In this document: positions 16,057-25,321 of the stretch, in pieces
How positions within the stretch are numbered: the stretch's first letter is position 1
Layout: every line of letters begins with the position of its first letter
Assembly: GCF_036017035.1 (NCBI RefSeq)
Contig: NZ_JAYXHS010000001.1
Coordinates: forward strand, 434,001 to 498,000
Length of the DNA: 64,000 nucleotides
Reading direction: 5' to 3'
From: Viridibacterium silvisoli
Lineage (GTDB): Bacteria > Pseudomonadota > Gammaproteobacteria > Burkholderiales > Rhodocyclaceae
Made by a program: the position numbers and the translations under genes
Notes under the pieces: generated by a model
Databases searched by the model: none
What the model saw: only the letters and a program-made list of their open reading frames with translations
What the model was told of the DNA's origin: nothing

Positions 16057-17139
16057 TTACGCCTCGCCCGTCAGTGCCGCGAGCAGCTCGGTCTGATGCT
16101 CGGTGATGAGCGCGTCGATCAGCTCGCCGATGTCGCCGTCCATGGCGAAATCCAGCTTGTAGAGCGTGACGTTGATGCGGTGATCGGTAATGCGGCCTTG
16201 CGGGAAGTTGTAGGTGCGGATGCGCTCGGAGCGGTCGCCGCTGCCGATCAGGCTCTTGCGCGTCGCCGCTTCCTTCTGCTGCGCCGCGCGCGTCTGCACA
16301 TCCATGATGCGCGAAGCGAGCACGCTCATGGCTTGCGCCTTGTTGCGATGCTGCGAGCGGTCGTCCTGGCACTCGACGACGATGCCGGTCGGGATATGCG
16401 TAATGCGTACTGCCGAATCGGTCTTGTTGATGTGTTGGCCGCCGGCACCGCTTGCGCGGAAGGTGTCGATGCGCAGGTCGGCCGGGTTGATGTTCACCTC
16501 GGCCACCTCATCGGCCTCCGGCATCACGGCCACCGTGCATGCCGACGTGTGGATGCGGCCTTGCGTCTCGGTCACGGGCACGCGCTGCACGCGGTGACCG
16601 CCGGACTCGAACTTGAGCTTGGAGTAGGCGCCGACACCCACGACGCGCGCGATGACTTCCTTGTAGCCGCCAAGGTCAGACTCGCTGACCGAGACGATCT
16701 CGACACGCCAGCCCTGGCGCTCGGCAAAACGCGTGTACATGCGCAGCAAGTCACCTGCAAACAGCGCCGCTTCGTCACCACCGGTGCCTGCGCGGATTTC
16801 CAGAAACAGGTTGCGATCATCGTTCGGATCCTTGGGCAACAGCGCGATCTGCAGCTCCTGTTCGATGCGCGCCTGCGCCGCACGTGCGTCGGCCTGCTCG
16901 CTGAGTGCCAGCTCTTTCATCTCCGGGTCGGAAAGCATGTCCTGCGCCGTACGCTCGTCGGCTTCGGCCTGCAGGAAACCCTTCCACAGCCCCACCACCG
17001 TGCCGATGTCAGCATGCTCGCGCGACAACTTGCGGTACTGATCCATATTGGCCGTGGCGGTCTCGGTTGCCAGCAGCGCGTCGAGCTCTTCGAGGCGCTC
17101 GGCAAGCTGCTCGAGTTTGTTGCGGATACTCTGTTTCAT
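16057..17139 (-). CDS. prfA: Peptide chain release factor 1
   Basis: 360 aa, the standard RF1 length. It recognises UAA and UAG stop codons in the ribosomal A site and triggers peptide release. The GGQ loop is present in GAGGQHINKTDSAVRITH, as is the family block RAGTGGDEAALFAGDL. It overlaps hemA by 4 bases and is followed 3 bases later by prmC, which methylates its GGQ glutamine. The hemA-prfA-prmC order is widely conserved in proteobacteria. Confidence 0.98.
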   Translation of the reverse strand: MKQSIRNKLEQLAERLEELDALLATETATANMDQYRKLSREHADIGTVVGLWKGFLQAEADERTAQDMLSDPEMKELALSEQADARAAQARIEQELQIALLPKDPNDDRNLFLEIRAGTGGDEAALFAGDLLRMYTRFAERQGWRVEIVSVSESDLGGYKEVIARVVGVGAYSKLKFESGGHRVQRVPVTETQGRIHTSACTVAVMPEADEVAEVNINPADLRIDTFRASGAGGQHINKTDSAVRITHIPTGIVVECQDDRSQHRNKAQAMSVLASRIMDVQTRAAQQKEAATRKSLIGSGDRSERIRTYNFPQGRITDHRINVTLYKLDFAMDGDIGELIDALITEHQTELLAALTGEA

Positions 17140-18410
17140 TCTTTTTCTTTGTTGTCGCTACGCACGGGATCGAGCCCGAAGACATGCCGGATGGTCTCGG
17201 AGGCGTGCGCAGCCGTGTCGACGTCAGCACGGTTGAGGAACTGCGAGGGGCCGTGCAAGAGTTTGTTGGTCAGGCCACGCGAGAGCTGCTCGAGCACCTG
17301 CTCCGGCGCCTCGCCGCGCGAAATGGCACGCATGGCACGGGCGAGCTCTTCCTGACGCATCAACTCGGCATGGCTGCGCAGGGCACGAATGGTCGGCACC
17401 GCTTCACGGCCGTCCACCCATTGCACGAAATTGAGGACGCCCAGATCGATGATGGCCTCCGCATCCTGCACGGCGGCCTGACGCAGGGCTTTGCCCTCGG
17501 AAACAATCTGCACCAGGTCATCGACGGTGTAGAGAAATACGTTGGACAGCTTGGCGACCTCCGGTTCGACATCGCGCGGCACGGCCAGGTCGACCATCAC
17601 CATCGGGCGCTGGCGCCGCGCCTTCAGTGCGCGCTCGGCCATGCCATAGCCAATGACCGGCAACGGGCTACCAGTACAGGACACCACCACGTCAAAGTCG
17701 GCCAGCCGCTCGCCCACCGAAGCCAGTGAAATCGCCTCGCCACGCACGCGTTCGGCCAGTTGTTCAGCGCGCGCCAGAGTGCGGTTGGCAATGCTGATAC
17801 GCTGCGGCGCGGAGCCGGCGAAGTGCGCGGCCGCCAGCGCGATCATCTCGCCCGCGCCCACGAACAGCACACGCGTCTCGCGCATGTCGCCGAAGATGCG
17901 CTCCGACAGGCGAACAGCCGCAGCAGCCATGGAGACGACGCTTTCGCCGATCGCCGTGGTCGAGCGTACTTCCTTGGCGACGGAAAAGCTCTTCTGGAAT
18001 AGGCGGTGCAGGGTGCTGCCCAGCGAACCCGCAGACTCGGCCAGGCGCGCCGCCTCCTTGAGCTGGCCGAGGATCTGTGGCTCGCCTATCACCATCGAAT
18101 CGAGGCCACTGGCCACGCGGAACACATGGCGCACGGCCTCGTTGTCAGGCAGGCTGTAGAGATAAGGGGAAATATCCGGCAAGGCGAGGCGGTGATACGC
18201 CGCCAGCCAGTCAGCCGCTTGTTGCGGATCCTGCGTCGCGCAGTACAACTCGGTGCGGTTGCAGGTGGACACGATTGCCGCCTCCTGCACCGCCGGCAGC
18301 CCGACCAGCTCACCCAGAGCCGCCGCCAGCCGCTCAGGCTGGAACGCCAGACGCTCGCGAATGGCGATGGGCGCGGTATGGTGATTCAGGCCGAGAGCGA
18401 CAAGTTGCAT
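17136..18410 (-). CDS. hemA: Glutamyl-tRNA reductase
   Basis: 424 aa. It reduces glutamyl-tRNA to glutamate-1-semialdehyde, the first committed step of tetrapyrrole synthesis, which also feeds cobalamin. The catalytic Cys50 is in STCNRTELYC, and the N-terminus MQLVALGLNHHTAPIAIRER is typical. An NADP-binding block appears at VLFVGAGEMI and an IANRTLARAE segment follows. It leads the hemA-prfA-prmC operon. A TATAAC box near 18474 with a weak -35 could be its promoter. Confidence 0.98.
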   Translation of the reverse strand: MQLVALGLNHHTAPIAIRERLAFQPERLAAALGELVGLPAVQEAAIVSTCNRTELYCATQDPQQAADWLAAYHRLALPDISPYLYSLPDNEAVRHVFRVASGLDSMVIGEPQILGQLKEAARLAESAGSLGSTLHRLFQKSFSVAKEVRSTTAIGESVVSMAAAAVRLSERIFGDMRETRVLFVGAGEMIALAAAHFAGSAPQRISIANRTLARAEQLAERVRGEAISLASVGERLADFDVVVSCTGSPLPVIGYGMAERALKARRQRPMVMVDLAVPRDVEPEVAKLSNVFLYTVDDLVQIVSEGKALRQAAVQDAEAIIDLGVLNFVQWVDGREAVPTIRALRSHAELMRQEELARAMRAISRGEAPEQVLEQLSRGLTNKLLHGPSQFLNRADVDTAAHASETIRHVFGLDPVRSDNKEKE

Positions 18411-18557
18411 GGGCTGCGTCGAAGCAGGCTTGCGGTTATGGCAAATCTGCCAGCGGTAGGTTGACCGTTGCGGTTATAACAAGATTGGCCGACTTTGGAC
18501 ATGCTCCAGGGCATTGCTCGCTGCGGATGCGTGGCTGACCCAATGCCGAAGCACAAA

Positions 18558-18584
18558 TGAAAACGGGCCAATCGCTTGGCCCGT
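18558..18584 (-). terminator. Terminator after tRNA-Phe
   Basis: CGGGCCAA/TTGGCCCG stem with a GCGA loop followed by TTTTC on the minus strand, about 35 bases beyond the tRNA 3' end. Confidence 0.8.
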
Positions 18585-18619
18585 GGTCGCGGGCCTGCAC
18601 TGCACCCGTCTGAATTCTT

Positions 18620-18695
18620 TGGTGGCCTGGGGCGGAATCGAACCACCGACACGCGGATTTTCAATCCGCTGCTCTACCAACTGAGCTACCAGGCC
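18620..18695 (-). tRNA. tRNA-Phe (GAA)
   Basis: A 76-nt cloverleaf including an encoded CCA end. The acceptor stem is GGCCTGG/CCAGGCC, the anticodon stem-loop is GCGGA-TTGAAAA-TCCGC with anticodon GAA, and the T arm has GGTTCGATTCC. It has its own promoter and terminator and lies alone between hemA and an HD-GYP gene. Confidence 0.98.
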
Positions 18696-18708
18696 AAATG
18701 AGCTGCGC

Positions 18709-18737
18709 ATTATAGCCATCAACAGCTCTCAGCGCAA
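18709..18737 (-). promoter_or_regulatory. Promoter of tRNA-Phe
   Basis: Perfect -10 TATAAT (18714-18709), 17-base spacer and -35 TTGCGC (18737-18732), followed by a GC-rich discriminator (GCGCAGC). This gives a short leader before the mature tRNA 5' end at 18695. Confidence 0.8.
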
Positions 18738-18900
18738 GGCGACTTTTGTTACTTTCGCTGCAACGCAAGCGGAGGCGCCTTGCAGCTAAACATGTCTCTC
18801 TGCCTGCCGTTACCCCTGAAACCAAGCATTCAAGCGCACAAACGGGGCGCCGGCTCGACCCGGCCAAGCCCTCGCCCACCCAGCTACGCAAGAAACCTTC

Positions 18901-20214
18901 ATGAACCAACCCCTGTCAGCCGAAAAAGCGGTGGATGCGTCGGTCACGCCCGACCAGCTGTGCATCGGGCTCTACGTACATATCGATCTGCCGTGGTTCA
19001 GCCACCCTTTCAGCTTCAGCAGTTTCAAGATCCGTTCGGCTGACCAGATCGCGACCTTGCGCGGTCTCGGCGTCGCCCGTTTCCGTATCGATCCGGCGCG
19101 CAGCGACGTGCAACCACCTGCCGCGGCAGCCGAGAAACACGCCGCCAGCGAAGTGAGCCCAGCGACTGCGCCGGAGGATGCGCCACTCGACCCGGCGGAG
19201 ATCGAACGCCGTGAGCGCGCCCGCCAGCTGCAGATCCGCAAGGAAAAGCAGGCCCAGGTCGAAAAAGCCTTCCTCAAGGCCGGCAGCATCATGCGCAACG
19301 TCAATCGCAGCCTGCAATCGAATCCGCGCGAGTGTCTGCAGGAAGTCGGCGCGCTGGTCGACCAGATGGTGCAAGCCTTCCTCGAAGAACCGGAGATCAC
19401 GCTGCACGTGATGGGCGAGAAGGCCGGCGGCGAGGATGTCTACTTTCATGGCCTGAACATCGCGGTGCTGTCGATGATGCTGGCCAGTGACCTGGGGCTG
19501 TCGGCAGAAGAGACGCGCATGCTGGGCCTGGGTGCGCTGTTCCACGACATCGGCCTGATGGATGTGCCGGACAAGATCCTGAAGAAGAATCCCGAGGAGC
19601 TGAACCACTCCGAGCGCGAGCTGCGCAAGCTGCATGCGGAATACGGTGTGCGTATCGCGCAGAAGGTCGGCCTGCCGGATGTCGTGCAGGCCATCATCTG
19701 GCAGCACCACGAGCTGGCCGACGGCACGGGTTATCCGAAGGGCCTCAAGGGCGATGCGATCCACCCGCTGGCGCGCATCGTGTCGCTGGTCAATCACTAC
19801 GACAACCTGTGCAATCCGACGGACCTGACGCGCGCGCTGACGCCGCACGAGGCGCTGTCGATGATGTTCTCGCAGCGCCGCGCCAAGTTCGAGGCGCGCT
19901 CGCTGCAGTTGATGATACGCAGCCTCGGCGTCTACCCGCCGGGCAGCCTGGTCAAGCTCTCCAACGACAAGATCGCGCTGGTGCAGTCGGTCAACCCGGC
20001 CAAGCCGCTACGCCCCTGGGTGCTGGTCTATGACCCGGAGATCCCGAAGGAAGAAGCGCTCTCCATCGATCTCGAGAAAGAGCCGGACCTCAACATCATC
20101 AAGGCCATCCGCCCTATCCAGATTCCCGCTGCGGTCTACGACTACCTGAGCCCGCGCAAGCGCGTGACGTACTACTTCGATGCCGGCTCCGGCAGCGGGG
20201 CCAAAACGCCATGA
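18901..20214 (+). CDS. DUF3391 plus HD-GYP domain protein, probable cyclic-di-GMP phosphodiesterase
   Basis: 437 aa. A DUF3391-type N-terminus (to about residue 65), a charged Ala/Pro linker (about 70-120) and an HD-GYP domain with His215-Asp216 in LFHDIGLMDVP, HHELADGTGYPKGLKG and LARIVSLVNHYDNL. The architecture parallels the 3.9-5.2 kb gene, but overall residues differ considerably, so they are not a recent duplicate. It overlaps the following hybrid histidine kinase by 4 bases (ATGA), suggesting that the kinase and the cyclic-di-GMP enzyme act in one pathway. Confidence 0.92.
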   Translation: MNQPLSAEKAVDASVTPDQLCIGLYVHIDLPWFSHPFSFSSFKIRSADQIATLRGLGVARFRIDPARSDVQPPAAAAEKHAASEVSPATAPEDAPLDPAEIERRERARQLQIRKEKQAQVEKAFLKAGSIMRNVNRSLQSNPRECLQEVGALVDQMVQAFLEEPEITLHVMGEKAGGEDVYFHGLNIAVLSMMLASDLGLSAEETRMLGLGALFHDIGLMDVPDKILKKNPEELNHSERELRKLHAEYGVRIAQKVGLPDVVQAIIWQHHELADGTGYPKGLKGDAIHPLARIVSLVNHYDNLCNPTDLTRALTPHEALSMMFSQRRAKFEARSLQLMIRSLGVYPPGSLVKLSNDKIALVQSVNPAKPLRPWVLVYDPEIPKEEALSIDLEKEPDLNIIKAIRPIQIPAAVYDYLSPRKRVTYYFDAGSGSGAKTP

Positions 20215-22169
20215 GCTCGCAGATCATCATCCCCGAATCCCTTGCCGAGCTGCTCAACTTCGCGCAGGAGATCCTGCTGCTGGTCGATCAAAGCAGCCTC
20301 AACATCGTATCGGCCAATATCTCGGCCTGCCGGCAGCTGGGCTACAAGCGTGAAGAGCTCATCGGCCGCCCGATCACCGAGATCGAATGCGCGCTGGCCG
20401 ATGTGTTTTTCTGGGAAGAAGTGCGCAATGGCGGCAATGCCGAAGTCACCGATGTCGAAGGCCTGTATCAATGCGCGGACGGCAGCACGCTGACGGCACG
20501 CAAGAGCGTGCTGCGCAGCCAGAACTTTGAAGGCTGGCTGGTGGTGCGCGCGCACAATATCGCCGCCGAAAAACACGCCGAAGAAGAACTGGCACACACC
20601 GCCTCACAATTGCGTGCCACGCTGGAGGCGACGGCCGACGGCATTCTGATGCTCGATCGCAATGGCGACATCGCCAACATGAACCGGCGCTTCGCCGAGT
20701 TGTGGAGCCTGCCCTCGGAACTGCTGCTACGTCATGACGACAAGCGCCTGTTCGCCTTCCTGAAAGCACAGCTCAAGGACGATCCCGAGAACAGCGAAGC
20801 GCATCGCGAAAGCCTGGCCGTGCTCGCGCCACTCGGCGATGGCGACGATGAGCAGGAGCATTTCAGCACGCTCCATCTGAATGACGATCGGGTATTCGAA
20901 TGCAAGTCACGCCCGGCGAGGCATGCCGAGCAGATCATCGGGCGCGTCATTTCGGTCACCGACGTCACGGAACGCCACCACGCCGAGCTGGCCTTGATCT
21001 CGGCGCGAGATATCGCCGATGCAGCAAGTCGCGCCAAGGGCGAATTCCTCGCCATGATGTCGCACGAGATCCGCACGCCCATGAACGGCATCATCGGCAT
21101 GGCGCAGTTGCTGCAGATGAGCGACCTGCCCGCCGAGCAACGCGAGTACGTCGATACCATGCGCAGCAGCGGCGAGGCGCTGATGCAGATCATCAATGAC
21201 ATCCTCGACTATTCGAAGATCGAGGCGCGCAAGCTGACGCTGGAGAACACCGGCTTCGACCTGTCGGCCATGCTCGATGACCTGCGCAAGCTGTTCTCTG
21301 TGCAGCGCCACGACAATAGCCCGAGCTTCACCATCACCCTGTCGCCGGAAGTGCCGCGCAATGTGCGCGGCGATCCGGTGCGGCTGCGCCAGGTTCTCGT
21401 CAATCTGATCGGCAATGCCTTCAAGTTCACCAAGCAAGGCGCGATCAGCCTGAACGTGAGCATGAACCTCAACGCCAGCGCGGCGCGCCAGCAACAGACG
21501 GAGCTGCTGTTCAGCGTGCGCGATACCGGCATCGGCATTCCACACGACAAGCTCGAACACATCTTCACGCCGTTCGAGCAGGCAGACATGTCGACGACCC
21601 GCCGTTTCGGCGGTACCGGCCTGGGCCTGTCCATCTGCCGCATGCTGTGCGTGATGATGGGCGGCAAGATCGGCGTCAATAGCGAACCGGGCAAGGGCTC
21701 GGAGTTCTGGTTCACCGTCACCCTGGCGCTCGACCTGCCGTCGCAGCACACTGTGGTCAGCTCAGCCGCAGCCTCGCGCCTGAACGAGGAAGACAGCCTG
21801 CTGATCGTCGAAGACAACGCCGTCAACCAGATGGTGCTGACCAATCTGCTGCGCAAGCTCGGCGCACGCCAGATCGTCAGCGCAGTCAACGGCAGCGAGG
21901 CCCTCGCCCGCTGCGCAGCGCAGGACTTCGACCTGATCTTCATGGACACGCGCATGCCCGTCATGGACGGCATCGAAGCGACCCGCGCGCTGCGCGCAAC
22001 TGGCTCGACCAGCTACATCGTCGGCGTCAGCGCTGACGCCATGGCCGAGGACCGCAGCAACGCGCTAGAAAGCGGCATGAACGACTACATCACCAAGCCT
22101 GTATCGGTGGATTCGCTGAGCGGAGCCATCGGGCGCTGGCACGATAGCCGCCCCGACAAAGCCGACTAG
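20211..22169 (+). CDS. PAS-containing hybrid sensor histidine kinase
   Basis: 652 aa with no membrane segment, so a soluble sensor. Order: two PAS-like domains (about 10-125 and 130-255), a HisKA dimerisation helix with phospho-acceptor His285 in MMSHEIRTPMNG, an ATPase domain ending in FGGTGLGLSICRML (about 464-477), and a receiver domain (about 530-645) with phospho-Asp579 in FMDTRMPVMDG. The start overlaps the stop of the HD-GYP gene. No separate response regulator or phosphotransfer protein lies nearby, so the downstream partner must be elsewhere or is the HD-GYP protein itself. Confidence 0.93.
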   Translation: MSSQIIIPESLAELLNFAQEILLLVDQSSLNIVSANISACRQLGYKREELIGRPITEIECALADVFFWEEVRNGGNAEVTDVEGLYQCADGSTLTARKSVLRSQNFEGWLVVRAHNIAAEKHAEEELAHTASQLRATLEATADGILMLDRNGDIANMNRRFAELWSLPSELLLRHDDKRLFAFLKAQLKDDPENSEAHRESLAVLAPLGDGDDEQEHFSTLHLNDDRVFECKSRPARHAEQIIGRVISVTDVTERHHAELALISARDIADAASRAKGEFLAMMSHEIRTPMNGIIGMAQLLQMSDLPAEQREYVDTMRSSGEALMQIINDILDYSKIEARKLTLENTGFDLSAMLDDLRKLFSVQRHDNSPSFTITLSPEVPRNVRGDPVRLRQVLVNLIGNAFKFTKQGAISLNVSMNLNASAARQQQTELLFSVRDTGIGIPHDKLEHIFTPFEQADMSTTRRFGGTGLGLSICRMLCVMMGGKIGVNSEPGKGSEFWFTVTLALDLPSQHTVVSSAAASRLNEEDSLLIVEDNAVNQMVLTNLLRKLGARQIVSAVNGSEALARCAAQDFDLIFMDTRMPVMDGIEATRALRATGSTSYIVGVSADAMAEDRSNALESGMNDYITKPVSVDSLSGAIGRWHDSRPDKAD

Positions 22170-22193
22170 CCCGCGAGCCGGTACACTGGCTGC

Positions 22194-23231
22194 ATGAGCG
22201 AGTTTGCAGTCACCCTTGTCGAATGGCAGGCCAGTCACGGCCGCAACGATCTTCCCTGGCAACAGAATCGCGAGCCGTATCACGTCTGGCTCTCCGAGAT
22301 CATGTTGCAGCAGACCCAGGTCGACACCGTCATCCCCTACTACCAGCGCTTCCTGCAACGCTTTCCCGACGTTGCCGCACTCGCGACTGCACCGCTGGAC
22401 GACGTGCTCGCGCTATGGAGCGGGCTGGGCTACTACGCCCGCGCGCGCAACCTGCACCGCGCGGCGCAGATGGTGATGGACGAATACGGGGGCGTGTTCC
22501 CTGCTACAGCGGCGGAGCTCATCAAGCTGCCCGGCATCGGCCGCTCGACCGCAGCCGCCATCGCCTCGTTCTGCTACGGCGAGCGCGTCGCGATTCTCGA
22601 CGGTAACGTCAAGCGCGTGCTGGCGCGCCATTTCGGCATAGAAGGCTTTCCCGGTGAGCGCGCCATCGAGCAGGACATGTGGGCGCTGGCTGAAACGCTG
22701 GTGCCAGAGCGCGGCGTCGAAATCTACCCGCAGGCCATCATGGATCTCGGCGCAACCCTCTGCACGCGCAGCAAGCCGCTGTGCCTGCACTGCCCTGTCA
22801 CGACAAGCTGCGTGGCGCGTCGTGAAGGTCGCCAGTCCGAGCTGCCCACACCCAAGCCACGTAAGGCTGTACCGCAACGAGAAAGCGCGATGCTGGTGCT
22901 GCGTGCGCAGAACCACGTGCTGCTCGAACAGCGCCCGGCCAGCGGTATCTGGGGCGGGCTGTTCAGCCTGCCCGAAATGGAAGAGGGCGAAGACGCTGCG
23001 AATCTGATGCAGAGGCGCTTCGGCCTGTCACTCAAGACATCGGCCAGTGCATTGCCTCCTGTACGCCATGTGTTCACGCATTTCGTCCTGACCATCCAGC
23101 CCTGGCAGGTCGATCTGAAGAAGCTTCCCGCTGCGCTGAACGAGCCCCAGCTCTGCTGGATCGATCTCGATGCGCTGGACAAGGTCGGCTTGCCGGCACC
23201 TGTCAGGCGCTTGCTGCAATCGCTGGAATAG
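22194..23231 (+). CDS. mutY: A/G-specific adenine DNA glycosylase
   Basis: 345 aa. It removes adenine mispaired with 8-oxoguanine. The helix-hairpin-helix is LPGIGRSTAAAIASF with the catalytic Asp in ILDGNVKRVLARH. A [4Fe-4S] cluster site is visible as C-X6-C-X2-C-X5-C (CTRSKPLCLHCPVTTSC). The C-terminal third (from about 225) is the NUDIX-like 8-oxoG recognition domain. It is followed by dapF about 50 bases later on the same strand. Confidence 0.96.
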   Translation: MSEFAVTLVEWQASHGRNDLPWQQNREPYHVWLSEIMLQQTQVDTVIPYYQRFLQRFPDVAALATAPLDDVLALWSGLGYYARARNLHRAAQMVMDEYGGVFPATAAELIKLPGIGRSTAAAIASFCYGERVAILDGNVKRVLARHFGIEGFPGERAIEQDMWALAETLVPERGVEIYPQAIMDLGATLCTRSKPLCLHCPVTTSCVARREGRQSELPTPKPRKAVPQRESAMLVLRAQNHVLLEQRPASGIWGGLFSLPEMEEGEDAANLMQRRFGLSLKTSASALPPVRHVFTHFVLTIQPWQVDLKKLPAALNEPQLCWIDLDALDKVGLPAPVRRLLQSLE

Positions 23232-23289
23232 CCAGACTTCATCGGCCGGAGGGTGGTCTTGGGCCGCCCCCGCTGCGATAATGAAAAGC

Positions 23290-24126
23290 ATGAAGATCAA
23301 ATTCACCAAGATGCACGGGCTGGGCAACGACTTCGTCGTCATCGACGCGGTGCGCCAACCCGTCCAGCTCACCACACAGCAGGCAGCCTTTCTCGCTGAT
23401 CGCCATTTCGGCGTCGGCGCGGACCAGATCCTGATCGTCGAACGCGCGACGCAGGAGGGTGTCGACTTCCGCTATCGCATCTTCAATGCAGATGGCAGCG
23501 AGGTGGAACAGTGCGGCAATGGCGCGCGCTGCTTCGTACGTTTTGCGCTGGACCAGCACCTCACCGACAAACAGGAAATCCGTGTCGAGACCAAGTCCGG
23601 CATCATCGCGCCGCGCATCGAAGCCAACGGCGAGGTGACGGTAAACATGGGGGTGCCGGTTTTCGAACCCGCACGCATCCCCTTCATCTCCGACTCGAAC
23701 GCGCTGATCCAGCCGCTTGATGTGGCGGGAGAAGAAGTGGCGATCACCGCCGTCTCGATGGGCAATCCGCACGCCGTGCAGCTTGTCGCCAACGTCGACA
23801 CGGCCCCCGTCGAGACGCAAGGCCCGTTGATCGAGCGCCACCCGCGATTCCCGGCGCGCGTGAATGCCGGCTTCATGCAGGTCGTCGATGCCCACAATAT
23901 CCGCCTGCGCGTATTCGAGCGCGGCTCGGGCGAAACCCTGGCATGCGGCACGGGTGCCTGTGCAGCGGTTGTAGCGGGCATCTCGCGCGGTTTGCTGAGC
24001 TCGCCTGTGCGCGTGCAGACACGCGGCGGCGACCTCACAATCGCATGGAACGGTATCGACACGCCGGTCATGATGACGGGGCCGGCCGTGTCGGTTTTCG
24101 AGAGCGAAATTACCCTGCAGGACTGA
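23290..24126 (+). CDS. dapF: Diaminopimelate epimerase
   Basis: 278 aa from the ATG giving MKIKFTKMHGLGNDFVVID; an ATG three codons earlier (23281) is an alternative. It converts LL- to meso-diaminopimelate for lysine and peptidoglycan. The two catalytic cysteines are Cys75 in EQCGNGARC and Cys219 in ACGTGACAAV. Neither start has a strong ribosome site. It leads a short run of genes with a 62-aa protein and DUF484, a neighbourhood common in betaproteobacteria. Confidence 0.97.
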   Translation: MKIKFTKMHGLGNDFVVIDAVRQPVQLTTQQAAFLADRHFGVGADQILIVERATQEGVDFRYRIFNADGSEVEQCGNGARCFVRFALDQHLTDKQEIRVETKSGIIAPRIEANGEVTVNMGVPVFEPARIPFISDSNALIQPLDVAGEEVAITAVSMGNPHAVQLVANVDTAPVETQGPLIERHPRFPARVNAGFMQVVDAHNIRLRVFERGSGETLACGTGACAAVVAGISRGLLSSPVRVQTRGGDLTIAWNGIDTPVMMTGPAVSVFESEITLQD

Positions 24127-24149
24127 ACCCGCCTGATGCGAGGAGCTGA

Positions 24150-24338
24150 ATGGGCAAGACGAATCGACAGTGGCATGAAGCGCATCGCATGCCACGCAAC
24201 GCCAGTCTCGAACAACGCCTGCAATGGCATCTCGCCCACGCAGCTCACTGCAGTTGCCGTCCCATGCCGGCCAGCATCGTTGCTGAAATGAAAACACGCG
24301 GCATCAAGACACCGTCCGCCTCCCCCGATCCAGCCTGA
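24150..24338 (+). CDS. Small conserved-looking basic protein of unknown function
   Basis: 62 aa with a good AGGAG site 5 bases before the ATG. It has a composition rich in His, Arg and Ala (QWHEAHRMPRNASLEQRLQW) and a CSCRPMP motif with two cysteines near residue 35. It sits between dapF and the DUF484 gene, in the same direction, with 23- and 14-base gaps. The ribosome site, tight packing and biased composition support a real gene. I do not recognise a family with a known function. Confidence 0.7.
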   Translation: MGKTNRQWHEAHRMPRNASLEQRLQWHLAHAAHCSCRPMPASIVAEMKTRGIKTPSASPDPA

Positions 24339-24352
24339 TCCTGAAGAAAACC

Positions 24353-25003
24353 ATGAACGCACAAGACGTCATCAATTTCCTGCAAGACAATCCATCGTTC
24401 TTCGAAGACAACCCGGACGTGCTGACGCAGATCACCGTGCCGCATCACACCGGCGGACAGGCGATCTCGCTGACCGAGCGTCAGGTATCGACGCTGCGTG
24501 AAAAGCTCGCACAGGTGCAGGGCAAGCTGTCCGAGCTGGTCGGCTTCGGCGAAGAGAACGATTCGATCTCGGCCAAGGTGCACCACCTCACGCTGTCGCT
24601 GCTGATTGCCGAGAGTTTCGAGTCAGTCAGCCAGTCGCTGTACACGCACCTCACCGAAGGGTTCGCTGTGCCGCATGTGCAACTGCGCATCTGGAACAGC
24701 ATCCTCAAGCGTCCGCTGCCCGAGTTCGTCGAAGTCAGCGAAGAGCTGCTGTTCTTTGCTGCCGACCTGCAACGCCCACTGTGTGGCCCGGTGCAACAAG
24801 CCGAGGTGCAGGCATGGTTCGGCGAATCCGCCGAGCAGCTGCGCTCATGGGCGCTGATCCCGTTGCGCCGTGACGCACAGGTCTTCGGCATGCTCGCGCT
24901 GGGCAGCGAGGACGCACAACGTTTCTTCCCGGAAATGGGCACGCTGTATGTCGAACGGATCGGTGATCTGGTGAGTGCCGCGGTGTTGCGGCACATCGGC
25001 TGA
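24353..25003 (+). CDS. DUF484 family protein
   Basis: 216 aa. The N-terminus (DVINFLQDNPSFFEDNPDVL) followed by a coiled coil (about 40-62) and a GAF-like region is typical of DUF484, a family usually found next to dapF and xerC. Here xerC is about 6 kb away on the other strand, so the classical cluster has been rearranged. Molecular function is not established. It converges with yacG. Confidence 0.9.
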   Translation: MNAQDVINFLQDNPSFFEDNPDVLTQITVPHHTGGQAISLTERQVSTLREKLAQVQGKLSELVGFGEENDSISAKVHHLTLSLLIAESFESVSQSLYTHLTEGFAVPHVQLRIWNSILKRPLPEFVEVSEELLFFAADLQRPLCGPVQQAEVQAWFGESAEQLRSWALIPLRRDAQVFGMLALGSEDAQRFFPEMGTLYVERIGDLVSAAVLRHIG

Positions 25004-25058
25004 CGCCACGCAGGTCGGCCAGCAGCACCCGACCTGCAGGATTCACTTCACGGCTGCC

Positions 25059-25274
25059 TCACAGCGGCGGCACATCCTCATTGCCCTCGCCCGGATCCGG
25101 TTCAGCTCCTGGCACTCTGTAGGTCTCCGAAGCCCAGGCACCGATATCGATGAGCTTGCAACGCTCCGAGCAGAAGGGCCGCCAGCGGCTGGCTGCTTCC
25201 CATACGACGGGCTTGGCACAGGTCGGACAATTTACGGAACGGGGTTTCTTCGGAGTTTCGTCAGTGCTGCTCAT
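25059..25274 (-). CDS. yacG: DNA gyrase inhibitor YacG
   Basis: 71 aa from the ATG at MSSTDETPKKP. A single zinc ribbon is formed by Cys16 and Cys19 (CPTC) and Cys35 and Cys39 (FCSERC), followed by KLIDIGAWASETYRVPG, which is diagnostic for YacG. In E. coli YacG binds gyrase and blocks its DNA binding. It is the last gene of a minus-strand group argA, PAS-GGDEF, yacG. No clear ribosome site is visible. Confidence 0.93.
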   Translation of the reverse strand: MSSTDETPKKPRSVNCPTCAKPVVWEAASRWRPFCSERCKLIDIGAWASETYRVPGAEPDPGEGNEDVPPL

Positions 25275-25321
25275 GATATTCAGATCAGATATTCTGGAAA
25301 TTCTGCTGCGCTCGCGCAGCG

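Noticed and set aside
18620..18695. tRNA-Phe as an integration site
   Set aside because: No integrase or repeated tRNA 3' end is present nearby; both flanks are ordinary core genes.
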